NCBI RefSeq assembly: GCF_000702265.1
Contig: NZ_KL370881.1
Span: 460,363 to 524,362 of the forward strand
From: Butyrivibrio sp. NC2002
GTDB taxonomy: Bacteria; Bacillota; Clostridia; Lachnospirales; Lachnospiraceae
Direction of reading: 5' to 3'
DNA length: 64,000 nucleotides
In this document: one piece after another, positions 1 through 9,369 of the stretch
Layout: each line of letters starts with the position of its first letter
How positions within the stretch are numbered: position 1 is the stretch's first letter
Made by a program: the position numbers and the translations under genes
Notes under the pieces: model-generated
What the model was told of the DNA's origin: nothing
What the model saw: only the letters and a program-made list of their open reading frames with translations
The model's database searches: none

Positions 1-288
<288 letters not shown>

Positions 289-361
289 GAAGGACATAGA
301 ACGAAGAAGGATCTGAGATGTATTCAGTGTTCGGTTTTGAAGGTACATGCCTTTAACAAAT

Positions 362-435
362 GGCCCGGTGGCTCAGCTGGTTAGAGCGCCGCCCTGTCAC
401 GGCGGAGGTCAGGGGTTCGAACCCCCTTCGGGTCG
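362..435 (+). tRNA. tRNA-Asp(GTC)
   Basis: Full cloverleaf. The acceptor GGCCCGG pairs with TCGGGTC, the anticodon loop is CTGTCAC (GTC) and the T loop is TTCGAAC. The discriminator is G435 and no CCA is encoded. It is the first of six tRNAs behind the 23S gene. Confidence 0.95.
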
Positions 436-459
436 CTCATTATCTAATAACTGTATATT

Positions 460-532
460 GGGGTCTTAGCTCAGCTGGGAGAGCATCTGCCTTACAAGCA
501 GAGGGTCACAGGTTCGAGCCCTGTAGGCCCCA
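460..532 (+). tRNA. tRNA-Val(TAC)
   Basis: The acceptor GGGGTCT pairs with AGGCCCC, the anticodon loop is CTTACAA (TAC) and the T arm ACAGG/CCTGT is intact. The discriminator is A532 and CCA is not encoded. Confidence 0.95.
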
Positions 533-559
533 CTATTTCAAAGATTTTCTTTGAGATAA

Positions 560-632
560 GCCGATGTGGCTCAATTGGCAGAGCAGCTGATTTGTAATCA
601 GCAGGTTAACGGTTCGAGTCCGCTCATCGGCT
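560..632 (+). tRNA. tRNA-Thr(TGT)
   Basis: The acceptor GCCGATG pairs with CATCGGC, the anticodon loop is TTTGTAA (TGT) and the discriminator is T632. The T stem has one A-C mismatch (609/623), which is tolerable. Confidence 0.93.
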
Positions 633-640
633 CTTTATAT

Positions 641-722
641 GGATGGCTTCCCGAGTGGCCAAAGGGGACAGACTGTAAATCTGCTGCAAATTGCTTCGGT
701 GGTTCGAATCCACCGCCATCCA
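641..722 (+). tRNA. tRNA-Tyr(GTA)
   Basis: Class II tRNA with a long variable arm. The acceptor GGATGGC pairs with GCCATCC, the anticodon loop is CTGTAAA (GTA) and the discriminator is A722. At 82 nt it is the expected size for a bacterial tRNA-Tyr. Confidence 0.95.
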
Positions 723-735
723 TTCAATTTCATAT

Positions 736-809
736 CGCGGGGTGGAGCAGTCTGGAAGCTCGTCGGGCTCATAACCCGAAGGTCATAGGTTCAAATCCTG
801 TCCCCGCTA
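736..809 (+). tRNA. initiator tRNA-fMet(CAT)
   Basis: Initiator hallmarks are present: the first acceptor pair is mismatched (C736 opposite T808) and three G-C pairs close the anticodon stem around CTCATAA. The discriminator is A809. The mismatch partner is T rather than the A common in other bacteria. Confidence 0.93.
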
Positions 810-817
810 CTCAATTT

Positions 818-890
<73 letters not shown>

Positions 891-922
891 TCTTTTTTTA
901 TTCTTTTTTATCCATTTGTTTA

Positions 923-950
923 TTGATTTATATCTCCAGCCTTATATAAT
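923..950 (+). promoter_or_regulatory. sigma-A-type promoter of the HD-domain gene
   Basis: A -35 TTGATT (923-928), 16 bp spacer and consensus -10 TATAAT (945-950) lie about 70 bp upstream of the ATG at 1020. It separates the gene from the tRNA array. Confidence 0.5.
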
Positions 951-1019
951 AGAGATTAGGTTTGTTAGCATAAGCTTTCAAATTTGAAATATTAGATTTA
1001 GGAAAGATATAAGCTATTT

Positions 1020-1547
1020 ATGACAAGAGAAGAAAAACGCAAAAAGATCAGAGAAATTCTTAAGAAACATGGTCATGAAATATTAAATTCCCATTCGTTT
1101 TTAAAATCCCACGGATTCATACAACATGGTGATATGTCAGTATATGAGCATAGTGTTAATGTTGCGGATAGAGCCTTGAGGATCAATCGTTTTCTGCATG
1201 CTAAATGCAGCGAGAGAGAACTAGTACGTGGAGCTTTATTACATGATTATTTTTTGTATGACTGGCATATAGACGGAAAAGATAAAGGAAATATACATCC
1301 AAAGCTTCATGGCTTTTTTCATCCCTCTACGGCCCTTAAAAACGCTAATAGGGACTTCATATTAACAGATAGGGAAAAGGACATAATTAAGAAGCATATG
1401 TGGCCTTTAACGATTGTGCCGCCGCTCTGTAGGGAGGCATGGATTGTTACACTTGCCGATAAATATTGCTCGACTATGGAAGCACTAGGTCTTCATCGTG
1501 CAAGGATAAAGGTTAAATATATTGATATGACAGACGATGCGGAATAA
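1020..1547 (+). CDS. HD-domain metal-dependent phosphohydrolase family protein
   Basis: A 175-residue protein with the spaced His/Asp motifs of the HD superfamily: EHSVNVADRAL near residue 43, ALLHDYFLYDW near 70, HGFFHPSTA near 97, KHMWP near 123 and TLADKYCST near 142. HD proteins bind metals and usually hydrolyse phosphoesters or nucleotides; the substrate cannot be told. There is no signal peptide or membrane segment, so it should be cytoplasmic. The ATG at 1020 has an AGGAAAG-like site upstream. It is a single gene between the tRNA cluster and convergent pckA, with its own promoter. Confidence 0.85.
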   Translation: MTREEKRKKIREILKKHGHEILNSHSFLKSHGFIQHGDMSVYEHSVNVADRALRINRFLHAKCSERELVRGALLHDYFLYDWHIDGKDKGNIHPKLHGFFHPSTALKNANRDFILTDREKDIIKKHMWPLTIVPPLCREAWIVTLADKYCSTMEALGLHRARIKVKYIDMTDDAE

Positions 1548-1635
1548 ATGATCTAGACTATATATAAAATTTTAATATATTACTATAGGTTTCTGTTTTC
1601 TCAGAAAAACGAGAAATACAGCTGAACTAAGCAGC

Positions 1636-1664
1636 AAAAAGCGGTGATCATTACGATCACCGCT
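1636..1664 (-). terminator. intrinsic terminator of pckA (probably bidirectional)
   Basis: A 10 bp perfect stem, AGCGGTGATC (1640-1649) with GATCACCGCT (1655-1664), has a 5 nt loop. On the minus strand it is followed by five T (complement of 1636-1640), ending pckA. On the plus strand AATTTT follows, so it may also end the HD gene. Confidence 0.85.
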
Positions 1665-1691
1665 AATTTTGTTACCTAATTTGGATTTAAA

Positions 1692-3305
1692 TTAAAGCTG
1701 GGGGCCTGCTGAAACAAGTGCCTTACCTGCTTCATTTCCTTCATACTTCTTAAAGTTCTTTGTGAATCTCTCAGCAAGATCCTTAGCCTTTGTTTCCCAT
1801 TCAGAAGCATTAGCATATGTATCACGAGGATCAAGAATTGTAGGATCAACGCCCGGAAGAGATGTAGGAACTTCGAAATCGAAGATCGGAATCTTCTTTG
1901 TCTCTGCCTTGTTTACATCGCCGTTAAGGATTGCGTCGATAATTCCACGAGTATCCTTGATTGAGATTCTCTTACCTGTGCCGTTCCAACCTGTATTTAC
2001 AAGGTAAGCCTTAGCACCAGACTTCTTCATCTTCTTTACAAGCTCTTCGCCGTATTTTGTAGGATGAAGCTCAAGGAATGCCTGACCAAAGCAAGCTGAG
2101 AATGTAGGAGTGGGCTCTGTGATACCACGCTCTGTACCAGCAAGCTTAGCTGTAAAGCCTGAAAGGAAGTAGTACTGTGTCTGCTCAGGAGTAAGGATTG
2201 ATACAGGAGGAAGTACTCCGAATGCATCTGCTGAAAGGAAGATAACATTCTTAGCATCAGGACCTGCTGAAATCTTGTTAACCTTCTGAACGATGTTCTC
2301 GATGTGGTTAATAGGATAAGAAACACGAGTATTCTCTGTTACGCTCTTATCATTAAAGTCGATCTTGCCATCTGCAGCAACCGTTACGTTCTCAAGAAGA
2401 GCATCTCTCTTGATAGCGTTGAAGATATCAGGCTCAGCTTCCTTATCAAGGCCGATAACCTTTGCATAGCAACCACCTTCGAAGTTGAATACGCCGTTGT
2501 CGTCCCAACCGTGCTCATCATCACCGATGAGGAGTCTCTTAGGATCAGTTGAAAGAGTTGTCTTACCTGTTCCTGAAAGACCGAAGAAGATAGCTGTGTT
2601 CTTACCTTCCATATCAGTGTTAGCAGAGCAGTGCATTGAAGCCATACCCTTAAGAGGAAGGTAATAGTTCATCATGGAGAACATACCCTTCTTCATCTCA
2701 CCGCCGTACCATGTGTTGATGATAACCTGTTCACGGCTTGTGATATTGAATGCAACGCAAGTCTCAGAATTAAGACCAAGTGCCTTATAATCTTCTACTT
2801 TAGCAAGTGAAGCATTGTAAACTACGAAATCAGGCTTGAAGTTAGCAAGTTCCTCATCTGAAGGCTGAATGAACATGTTCTTAATGAAATGAGCCTGCCA
2901 AGCAACCTCAACGATGAAACGAACTGCCATACGGGAATCTTTGTTAGCACCGCAGAAAGCGTCAACAACAAAAAGTCTCTTATTGCATAATTCATTCTTT
3001 GCAATTTCCTTAACTTTTTCCCATGTTTCCTGGCTCATCTCGTGGTTATCATTGGGATATTCAGGTGTATTCCACCATACTGTATCTTTGGAGTTCTCAT
3101 CCATAACGATGTACTTATCTTTAGGTGAACGTCCTGTGTAGATACCGGTCATAACATTAACAGCGCCGAGCTCTGTGTTCTGACCTTTCTCATAACCTGT
3201 AAGCTCAGGTTTCATTTCCTCTTCATATAAAAATTCATATGAAGGATTGTGAACGATCTCAGTTGTACCTGTGATACCGTACTGTGTTAAATTGATTTCT
3301 GCCAT
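1692..3305 (-). CDS. pckA: phosphoenolpyruvate carboxykinase (ATP)
   Basis: A 537-residue ATP-dependent PEPCK interconverting oxaloacetate and PEP. Family signatures are clear: TGRSPKDKY near residue 57, P-loop [11 protein letters not shown] at 242-252, metal/kinase-2 motif GDDEHGW at 261-267 and [10 protein letters not shown] further on. In rumen Firmicutes it usually serves CO2 fixation to oxaloacetate or gluconeogenesis. An in-frame upstream extension exists, but the ATG at 3305 is preceded by AAAGGAG at the right distance and starts with the normal family N-terminus, so I chose it. It is monocistronic, with a terminator directly downstream and a probable promoter about 75 bp upstream. Confidence 0.96.
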   Translation of the reverse strand: MAEINLTQYGITGTTEIVHNPSYEFLYEEEMKPELTGYEKGQNTELGAVNVMTGIYTGRSPKDKYIVMDENSKDTVWWNTPEYPNDNHEMSQETWEKVKEIAKNELCNKRLFVVDAFCGANKDSRMAVRFIVEVAWQAHFIKNMFIQPSDEELANFKPDFVVYNASLAKVEDYKALGLNSETCVAFNITSREQVIINTWYGGEMKKGMFSMMNYYLPLKGMASMHCSANTDMEGKNTAIFFGLSGTGKTTLSTDPKRLLIGDDEHGWDDNGVFNFEGGCYAKVIGLDKEAEPDIFNAIKRDALLENVTVAADGKIDFNDKSVTENTRVSYPINHIENIVQKVNKISAGPDAKNVIFLSADAFGVLPPVSILTPEQTQYYFLSGFTAKLAGTERGITEPTPTFSACFGQAFLELHPTKYGEELVKKMKKSGAKAYLVNTGWNGTGKRISIKDTRGIIDAILNGDVNKAETKKIPIFDFEVPTSLPGVDPTILDPRDTYANASEWETKAKDLAERFTKNFKKYEGNEAGKALVSAGPQL

Positions 3306-3380
3306 CTTTTTAACTCCTTTTCTTTTTCTATTGTGATAGCATGTGATAACAAATATCAATGCTAAACGCTCATGTAGATT

Positions 3381-3409
3381 ATTATACAATAGAAATTCAG
3401 TAAAAAACT
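3381..3409 (-). promoter_or_regulatory. probable pckA promoter
   Basis: On the minus strand a consensus TATAAT (complement of 3381-3386) sits about 75 bp upstream of the pckA ATG. The -35 region (around 3404-3409) is a poor match. The rest of the divergent gap to 3591 is AT-rich with no clear operator. Confidence 0.4.
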
Positions 3410-3591
3410 ATAAAATTGCTATAAATTTAACAAAACGTTCAGAATTTTCTTAATTTATGGGTAAGATAAAATAAATGTCCGTCTCTTATATATATGACAG
3501 TAGGAACTACAACATATGCAAACCTTGACGTGTTAGATCAGGTGTCATAAAGTTAGATTTAGCACTTTGATTGATTTCGTGAGGGAATATT

Positions 3592-4461
3592 TTGAGATAT
3601 ATCATTTTTCCGGAGAACAGACAATTTAAATATGATTACACAGGCAAATTTGAAGCTTTGTCCTCAGAATGGAAGCATGAACAGTTTAATCTTGAGGATT
3701 ATGAACTGATCGTAATGACAGAGGGGATTTTGTATCTGGGATATGGAGATGACAGATTTACGGTAAAAAAGGGTGAATACCTTATTTTGCCTCCAAGCGA
3801 TGGATACAGGGAAGGATTCAAGGAAGCATATTGTTCTTTTTACTGGGCTCATTTTTCAGTAGGGAAAACTAATCTTCCGCTAACGGTAAATATTCCAAGA
3901 GAAAACTTTGATGATCTGGATGGTAAGGAGTATATAGCAATTCCGCAGCATGGGAAGATACCAAGACCGGAGAAGATGGTTGTGCAGATGAAGCAGCTGC
4001 AGGATATAGTCAAAAATGAATATCCATCTATGTCTATAAATGCGATGATAACGAGCATCGTAGGAGAATTATACGGGCAGTTATCGGTAAGAGAGCCTTT
4101 TTATAAGGATCTTGCAGGAAGAAAACAGATTTACATGGATATAATTGATTATATACAGACAAATATTAACAGAAATTTGAGAATATCGGAGATAGCGGAT
4201 GTATTTGGATATAACCCTAAATATTTATCGCATCTGTTTGCTGAGATCAGAGGAATTCCGCTTAAGCAGTATATTTTGAATCAGAAGATTGATGCGGCAA
4301 ATTTTATGCTCTCTGACAATGATAAGGCTGTGACAGAGATAGCATCTGAACTTGGTTTTTCGGATGTACACAATTTCGCAAGAGCATATAAGAAGATAAC
4401 GGGGCTTACGCCAAGTGAGTATAGAAATGCATACGCAAAGAGAATGCTTTTTCATGTATAA
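3592..4461 (+). CDS. AraC-family transcriptional regulator
   Basis: A 289-residue protein with an N-terminal cupin-like ligand domain (about 25-110) and a C-terminal double helix-turn-helix of AraC/XylS type (about 185-285). Typical motifs are NLRISEIADVFGYNPKYLSH and, in the second helix pair, TEIASELGFSDVHNFARAYK followed by TGLTPSEYR. The start is TTG, with GTGAGGGA ahead; no better ATG precedes the domain. It is followed after 24 bp by the PLP decarboxylase gene. The ligand is unknown. It is the first of three AraC regulators in the window, but unlike the other two it does not adjoin a glycosidase gene. Confidence 0.88.
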   Translation: MRYIIFPENRQFKYDYTGKFEALSSEWKHEQFNLEDYELIVMTEGILYLGYGDDRFTVKKGEYLILPPSDGYREGFKEAYCSFYWAHFSVGKTNLPLTVNIPRENFDDLDGKEYIAIPQHGKIPRPEKMVVQMKQLQDIVKNEYPSMSINAMITSIVGELYGQLSVREPFYKDLAGRKQIYMDIIDYIQTNINRNLRISEIADVFGYNPKYLSHLFAEIRGIPLKQYILNQKIDAANFMLSDNDKAVTEIASELGFSDVHNFARAYKKITGLTPSEYRNAYAKRMLFHV

Positions 4462-4485
4462 CGCGCTTATGAAGAAGGGACAGAG

Positions 4486-5970
4486 TTGGAGAGTTTAAAG
4501 AAAAAATTAGAAGAATTAAATGAAAAAAACATATATCCGTTTCACATGCCGGGGCATAAGAGAAGTAATGAAGCAGGCATAATGGCCGGGTATTTTGACA
4601 TTGATATAACCGAAATAGATGATTATGACAATCTTCATGATGCTGAGGGAATAATACTTGATGCAGAAAAGAGGGCAAATAGGCTGTATGGTGCAGACGA
4701 AACACATTTCCTTGTAAATGGCAGTAGTTGCGGAATACTATCTGCTATATCCTGTGCGGTTTCTGATGGAGGGACAATACTTGCAGGAAGAAATTGTCAC
4801 AGATCGATGTTCAATGCAGCTTATTTGAAAAATCTAAGCATCGAATTTCTGATCCCGGAAAACAGGATAATCAGTAAAGATAGAAATATTATGGTTCCGG
4901 GGATCATCACACCTGACTTTGTCAGAAAAGCTTTCGAAAAAAACAGGGATATAGAAGCTGTTTTTGTTACATCACCAACCTATGAGGGTTTTTCATCAGA
5001 TGTTGAAGAGATTGCAAGGATAGCACATGAAAATGATGCAATACTGATAGTTGATGCTGCGCATGGAGCACACTTTGGACTTGATAAGAGGCTTCCAAGG
5101 GATGCGGTTAGCCAAGGGGCAGATATAGTTATTCATAGTGTTCACAAGACTCTTGCTGCGATGACTCAGACGGCACTTATCCATGTAAAAGGAAACAGAG
5201 TTAATATTGATAGGCTTCGCAGATATCTGCGTATTTATCAGTCAAGCAGTCCTTCATACGTATTAATGGCATCAATAGATTCAGCTATGGAAGATATTGA
5301 AAAAAGGGGAGAGGAAGTATTTTCAAAACTGCTTTATTACAGAGAAAAAGTAGAGAAGCTCCTAAATGACACTGAATATATTAAAGTGTATGGAATTGGG
5401 GAAAATGATGATCCGGGTAAGCTCCTTATATATTCAAATGAGCCTGGTATTACAGGGCAGATGATATATGATATACTCAGAAGAGAGTATGGGCTTGCAC
5501 TTGAGATGGTAGGAGATGGTTATGCCCTTGCTATAATTACAGGCTATGATACAGAAGATGGAATAGCTAGACTGATAGATGCAGTCAAAAAAATAGATGA
5601 TGAAATAAGATCAGGATATATAGATAAATATTTAGATAAAGATTTTGAAAAAAAGAAGATCCCTGAAAACGGTGAAGATCCTGAGGGTGAAGACTTAGGA
5701 TCAGATGGCAAAATAACTCTTCCAAAGAAAGCTATTTCATTAAAAACAGCTTGGGACAAAGAATCTGAAAAAGTGGTACTGGATGAAGCTTCAGGGAGAG
5801 TAGCAGGTGATTTTGTGAATTTATATCCGCCGGGAATACCACTTATAATACCCGGAGAAGAAATCAGTAACAGCCTGATATTTGAGATAAAAAGGTACAT
5901 TAATGAAGGGTATAATGTTCAGGGTATTTGTGAAGGTAAAGAATATATGATTACCTGCGTGAAGAAATAA
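4486..5970 (+). CDS. Orn/Lys/Arg decarboxylase-family PLP enzyme (YaaO-like)
   Basis: A 494-residue fold-type I PLP enzyme. HMPGHKR near residue 20, the VDAAHGAHFG segment and SVHKTLAAMTQTA, whose lysine would hold PLP, are typical of the Orn/Lys/Arg decarboxylase major domain. A smaller C-terminal domain follows an acidic linker. The probable reaction is decarboxylation of a basic amino acid to a polyamine precursor, as for B. subtilis SpeA and YaaO; the substrate is not resolvable. The TTG start at 4486 has a GAAGAAGGGA site. Position at the head of a guanylate-kinase-like, yaaR, holB, ricT run matches the yaaO position in Bacillus. Confidence 0.85.
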   Translation: MESLKKKLEELNEKNIYPFHMPGHKRSNEAGIMAGYFDIDITEIDDYDNLHDAEGIILDAEKRANRLYGADETHFLVNGSSCGILSAISCAVSDGGTILAGRNCHRSMFNAAYLKNLSIEFLIPENRIISKDRNIMVPGIITPDFVRKAFEKNRDIEAVFVTSPTYEGFSSDVEEIARIAHENDAILIVDAAHGAHFGLDKRLPRDAVSQGADIVIHSVHKTLAAMTQTALIHVKGNRVNIDRLRRYLRIYQSSSPSYVLMASIDSAMEDIEKRGEEVFSKLLYYREKVEKLLNDTEYIKVYGIGENDDPGKLLIYSNEPGITGQMIYDILRREYGLALEMVGDGYALAIITGYDTEDGIARLIDAVKKIDDEIRSGYIDKYLDKDFEKKKIPENGEDPEGEDLGSDGKITLPKKAISLKTAWDKESEKVVLDEASGRVAGDFVNLYPPGIPLIIPGEEISNSLIFEIKRYINEGYNVQGICEGKEYMITCVKK

Positions 5971-5985
5971 TTGTTGGAGCATAGA

Positions 5986-6585
5986 ATGGGTAAGATTTTT
6001 ATAATAATGGGACGAAGCTCTTGTGGGAAAGATACGATATACAAGCATCTTCTTGAAAGGGAAAACGTAGACCTGAAAAAAGTAATAATTTATACAACAA
6101 GGCCTATGAGAGAGAAGGAAAAAGAAGGTGTTCAATACTTTTTTCGCAGTATAGAAGAATACGAAAAGCTTAAGAGTGACGGAAGGATAATTGAAGAAAG
6201 AACATATAATACCATGTATGGGCCATGGCATTACTTTACGGTTGATGACGGACAGATAGATTTGTCAAAAGGAAATTATCTGATGATCGGAACCATAGAG
6301 ATGTTTAAGTCAATAGAAGCATATTTTGGAAAAGAAAATGTCTATCCGGTAATGATACATGTGGAGGATGGCAATATTCTTAAGAGAGCATTACACAGAG
6401 AGCTAAAGCAGGAAAATCCAAAATATGATGAGATGTGCAGAAGATATCTTGCAGATCTTGCAGATTATTCCGAAGAAAACTTAAAGGATGCGGGCATAGA
6501 CAGAAGCTTTTCAAATGACGAAGACATTAATACCTGTATTGAAGAAATAGAAGAGTTTATAAAAGAGGTAGAATCCAAGAGGTAA
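5986..6585 (+). CDS. guanylate kinase-like protein
   Basis: A 199-residue P-loop kinase. It has a phosphate loop [10 protein letters not shown], the guanylate-kinase fingerprint [18 protein letters not shown] (GMP-binding region), and YGPWHYFT where GMP kinases have YGT. It could phosphorylate a nucleoside monophosphate, but the variant P-loop and acidic C-terminus suggest divergence from housekeeping Gmk. A TTG at 5971 is in frame, but GGAG at 5976-5979 is correctly spaced for the ATG at 5986, which I chose. In Bacillus the thymidylate kinase gene occupies this slot, so the replacement is notable. Confidence 0.8.
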   Translation: MGKIFIIMGRSSCGKDTIYKHLLERENVDLKKVIIYTTRPMREKEKEGVQYFFRSIEEYEKLKSDGRIIEERTYNTMYGPWHYFTVDDGQIDLSKGNYLMIGTIEMFKSIEAYFGKENVYPVMIHVEDGNILKRALHRELKQENPKYDEMCRRYLADLADYSEENLKDAGIDRSFSNDEDINTCIEEIEEFIKEVESKR

Positions 6586-6589
6586 CCTT

Positions 6590-7030
6590 ATGGATATCAG
6601 GATTGATAACGTACAGCAGACTCAGCAAATTCAGCAGACACAGCAAAGTCAGGAAGCCAGCGGTGACTTCAAATTTACATTGACCAGTAAGATTGAAGAT
6701 TCAGCACTTGCGGAGAGACTTAATCTCATGATGGAGGATATTGTTCAGCAAGGCAAACAGATAGCCAAGAAGAATGATATCAGAGACATGCAGAGATATC
6801 GATTCCTCATAAAAGATTTTTTAAATGAGATTGTAACGAGATCCCATGCTTTTTCGAGAGAAAATTTCCTGGACAGAAGAGGAAGGCACAGGGTTTACGG
6901 AATAATAAGGCTTGTTGACGAGAATCTGGATGAACTTGCAAAGGAACTTGTGAAGGATGAGAAGGATAATATCGGTATCCTTGCAAAAATAGGGCAGATA
7001 GAGGGACTTCTTCTGGATATTTTTACATAA
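6590..7030 (+). CDS. YaaR family protein (DUF327)
   Basis: A 146-residue cytoplasmic protein. A Gln-rich N-terminus ([13 protein letters not shown], residues 9-21) precedes an alpha-helical domain with [14 protein letters not shown] and [22 protein letters not shown], which matches the DUF327/YaaR pattern. The molecular function is unknown. Position just before holB is conserved in Bacillus. It lies 4 bp after the kinase-like gene, so it is in the same operon; AAGAGG precedes the ATG. Confidence 0.85.
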   Translation: MDIRIDNVQQTQQIQQTQQSQEASGDFKFTLTSKIEDSALAERLNLMMEDIVQQGKQIAKKNDIRDMQRYRFLIKDFLNEIVTRSHAFSRENFLDRRGRHRVYGIIRLVDENLDELAKELVKDEKDNIGILAKIGQIEGLLLDIFT

Positions 7031-7063
7031 AGACTTAATAAGAAACGAAAGGAAATGCCATAT

Positions 7064-8152
7064 ATGGCGCATTTTTCAGATATATTAGATCAAGATCAGA
7101 TAAAGGATCACATGCAAAATGCCATAAAGACAGGGAAACTCTCTCATGCGTATATAATTTCCGGAGAGTCCCACAGTGGCAAAAAGATGATCGCAAATAT
7201 TTTTGCTAAGACCATCTTGTGCGAAAACAAGGTGACAGCAGGCGACAATATAGAGAGTTGTGATGAATGTCATTCCTGCAAACAGGCAGAGAGCTTTTCA
7301 CATCCGGATATAAAAATCGTGACACATGAAAGACCAAGGCTTATTCGAGTTGATGAGATTAGGCAGCAGGTGTGCGATGACGTATATATTAAGCCATATT
7401 CTGACCATAAGATTTATATAATACCGGATGGGGACCTTATGAATCAGGCTGCGCAGAATGCTATATTAAAGACATTGGAGGAGCCGCCTTCATATGTCGT
7501 CATTATCATACTAACGTCAAATATTGACGCGTTTCTTCCGACAATCCTTAGCAGATGTATAGTATTTTCCATAAAGCCTGTAAGAGATGACCTTCTTATG
7601 AAATATCTTATGGAAAAAAGGAAGGTTGTTGATTATAAGGCGAGATTATGCGTGTCTTTTGCGCAGGGAAATGTGGGAAAAGCAATACTGCTATCCGAAA
7701 ATGAGGAATTTGAGAAGCTAAAGAATAATGTTCTTGATTTTATTTCAAGACTTGAGAGACTTCAGATTAATGAAATAGCAGACAGGATAAATATGATGCT
7801 CACCTCGGAATCGGATGGGGCTGATGATGAAGATGGACAAGAGGATGATGGCGAGGAGAAAAAATCAAAGAAAAAGACAAAGAAGCTTGATCCGGAGCTT
7901 ATCGTCAACTTTTTCGATATAATTACTTTTTTTATAAGGGATGCCCTTGTTTATAAGGCGGAAGGGGTGCCAAATCACTTGATTTTCGCCGATAAACTGT
8001 CGTATATTAGTAGTGTTACGGATAAATGCTCATATGAAGAATTAGAGACAATTTTAAAGCAGATTGAGATAGCAAGAGCGCGAATTAATGCCAATGTAAA
8101 TGCGCTTCTTACGCTACAGATGCTTATGATAAATGTTAAGGAGAATTTATGA
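7064..8152 (+). CDS. holB: DNA polymerase III delta' subunit
   Basis: A 362-residue clamp-loader subunit. It has the AAA+ N-terminus with LSHAYIISGESHSGKK, a zinc site of C53, C66, C69 and C72, IIPDGDLMNQAAQNAILKTL, and the sensor/arginine-finger region LSRC (162-165). It acts in the clamp loader that puts the beta sliding clamp on DNA. An unusual run of acidic then lysine-rich residues (about 250-275) sits before the C-terminal collar domain. An in-frame ATG at 7055 exists, but AAAGGA at 7048-7053 is only 1 nt from it and 10 nt from the ATG at 7064. The end overlaps ricT by 4 bp. Confidence 0.92.
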   Translation: MAHFSDILDQDQIKDHMQNAIKTGKLSHAYIISGESHSGKKMIANIFAKTILCENKVTAGDNIESCDECHSCKQAESFSHPDIKIVTHERPRLIRVDEIRQQVCDDVYIKPYSDHKIYIIPDGDLMNQAAQNAILKTLEEPPSYVVIIILTSNIDAFLPTILSRCIVFSIKPVRDDLLMKYLMEKRKVVDYKARLCVSFAQGNVGKAILLSENEEFEKLKNNVLDFISRLERLQINEIADRINMMLTSESDGADDEDGQEDDGEEKKSKKKTKKLDPELIVNFFDIITFFIRDALVYKAEGVPNHLIFADKLSYISSVTDKCSYEELETILKQIEIARARINANVNALLTLQMLMINVKENL

Positions 8153-9369
8153 CCACTGTTATAGGTGTCAGATTTAGAACAGCAGGAAAGATTTACTATT
8201 TTGATCCTGCGAATTTCGATATAAAAAAAGGCGATCATGTTATTGTAGAGACTGCTCGTGGTGTGGAATTCGGAACTGTGCTTACCGGTCCAAAGGAAGT
8301 TGAGGATGAGGAAGTCAGTAAGCCACTTAAAGCTGTACTTAGAATGGCAAATGAAAAAGATGAAGAGCAGGAAGCTGCAAACAAGCTAAAAGAGAAGGAC
8401 GCTTTCAAAATCTGCAAGGAAAAGATAATAAAACACGGGCTTGAAATGAAGCTCATCGATGCAGAATATACTTTTGATAACAACAAGGTTCTTTTTTATT
8501 TCACAGCTGATGGAAGAATTGATTTCAGAGATCTTGTAAAGGATCTTGCTTCAGAATTCAAGACAAGAATTGAACTAAGACAGATCGGTGTAAGGGATGA
8601 AACAAAGATAATCGGTGGATATGGCATATGCGGAAGACCGCTTTGCTGCCACTCATATCTTTCAGACTTTATTCCTGTATCAATTAAGATGGCAAAAGAG
8701 CAGAGTCTTTCACTTAATCCGACAAAGATTTCCGGTGTGTGCGGAAGACTTATGTGCTGCCTTAAAAATGAAGAAGAAGTATATGAAGAACTCAATCGTA
8801 AGATGCCCGGAGTTGGTGATATCGTTCAGACACCGGATAAGCTTGAAGGAGAGGTTTCTTCAGTTAATATACTTAGACAGACAGTTAAGATACTGGTCGA
8901 TGTTGATGATGAGAAGGAAGTTCATGAATGTCATGTGGATGACCTTACTTTCATAAGGAAAAAGGCAAAGCACAAGGGCAATGCTCCTAAGGAGAAGGAT
9001 GCTGAGGAAGAAGCTCTTGAAGCATTGGAGGAAAAAGAGCAGGAATTGCTGGAGGAGAGTCTTGAAGGCGATCAGAACAGCCAAAAACCTGCAAACAATG
9101 GTCAAAGGAACAAGAACCAGAACAGAAATAACAAAGGTCAGGACAGACGTAAAAACTTCAATAATAAAAATAATAAGCCTGAATCAGACACAGGCCGCGT
9201 AGATGAGGAAACTGTAAAAGAAGCAGAAGGCGGCGAAGGACAGGGTCCTCATAAAAAGAGAAATAACTTCAAAAAGAAGTTTAACAAAAACAATAAGAAC
9301 AAATATGGAAACGGCGGAAACAAGGATAATTCCGCAAAAGAGGGCGGCAATGGAAATAGCCAGGGATAA
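8149..9369 (+). CDS. ricT: RicT/YaaT family protein with PSP1 domain
   Basis: A 406-residue protein. The PSP1 C-terminal-type domain fills about residues 1-250 and has the family's cysteine pairs GYGICGRPLCCHS and GVCGRLMCC. In B. subtilis YaaT (RicT) joins RicA and RicF in an Fe-S complex that helps RNase Y process mRNA; this is known of the family, not shown here. The last roughly 115 residues are low complexity, first Glu-rich and then Asn/Lys/Gln/Gly-rich, making it clearly longer than Bacillus YaaT. ATGA overlap with holB implies translational coupling. Confidence 0.9.
   Translation: MTTVIGVRFRTAGKIYYFDPANFDIKKGDHVIVETARGVEFGTVLTGPKEVEDEEVSKPLKAVLRMANEKDEEQEAANKLKEKDAFKICKEKIIKHGLEMKLIDAEYTFDNNKVLFYFTADGRIDFRDLVKDLASEFKTRIELRQIGVRDETKIIGGYGICGRPLCCHSYLSDFIPVSIKMAKEQSLSLNPTKISGVCGRLMCCLKNEEEVYEELNRKMPGVGDIVQTPDKLEGEVSSVNILRQTVKILVDVDDEKEVHECHVDDLTFIRKKAKHKGNAPKEKDAEEEALEALEEKEQELLEESLEGDQNSQKPANNGQRNKNQNRNNKGQDRRKNFNNKNNKPESDTGRVDEETVKEAEGGEGQGPHKKRNNFKKKFNKNNKNKYGNGGNKDNSAKEGGNGNSQG

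Noticed and set aside
289..361. Possible 5S rRNA
   Set aside because: The segment is too short and lacks the conserved 5S loop sequences.
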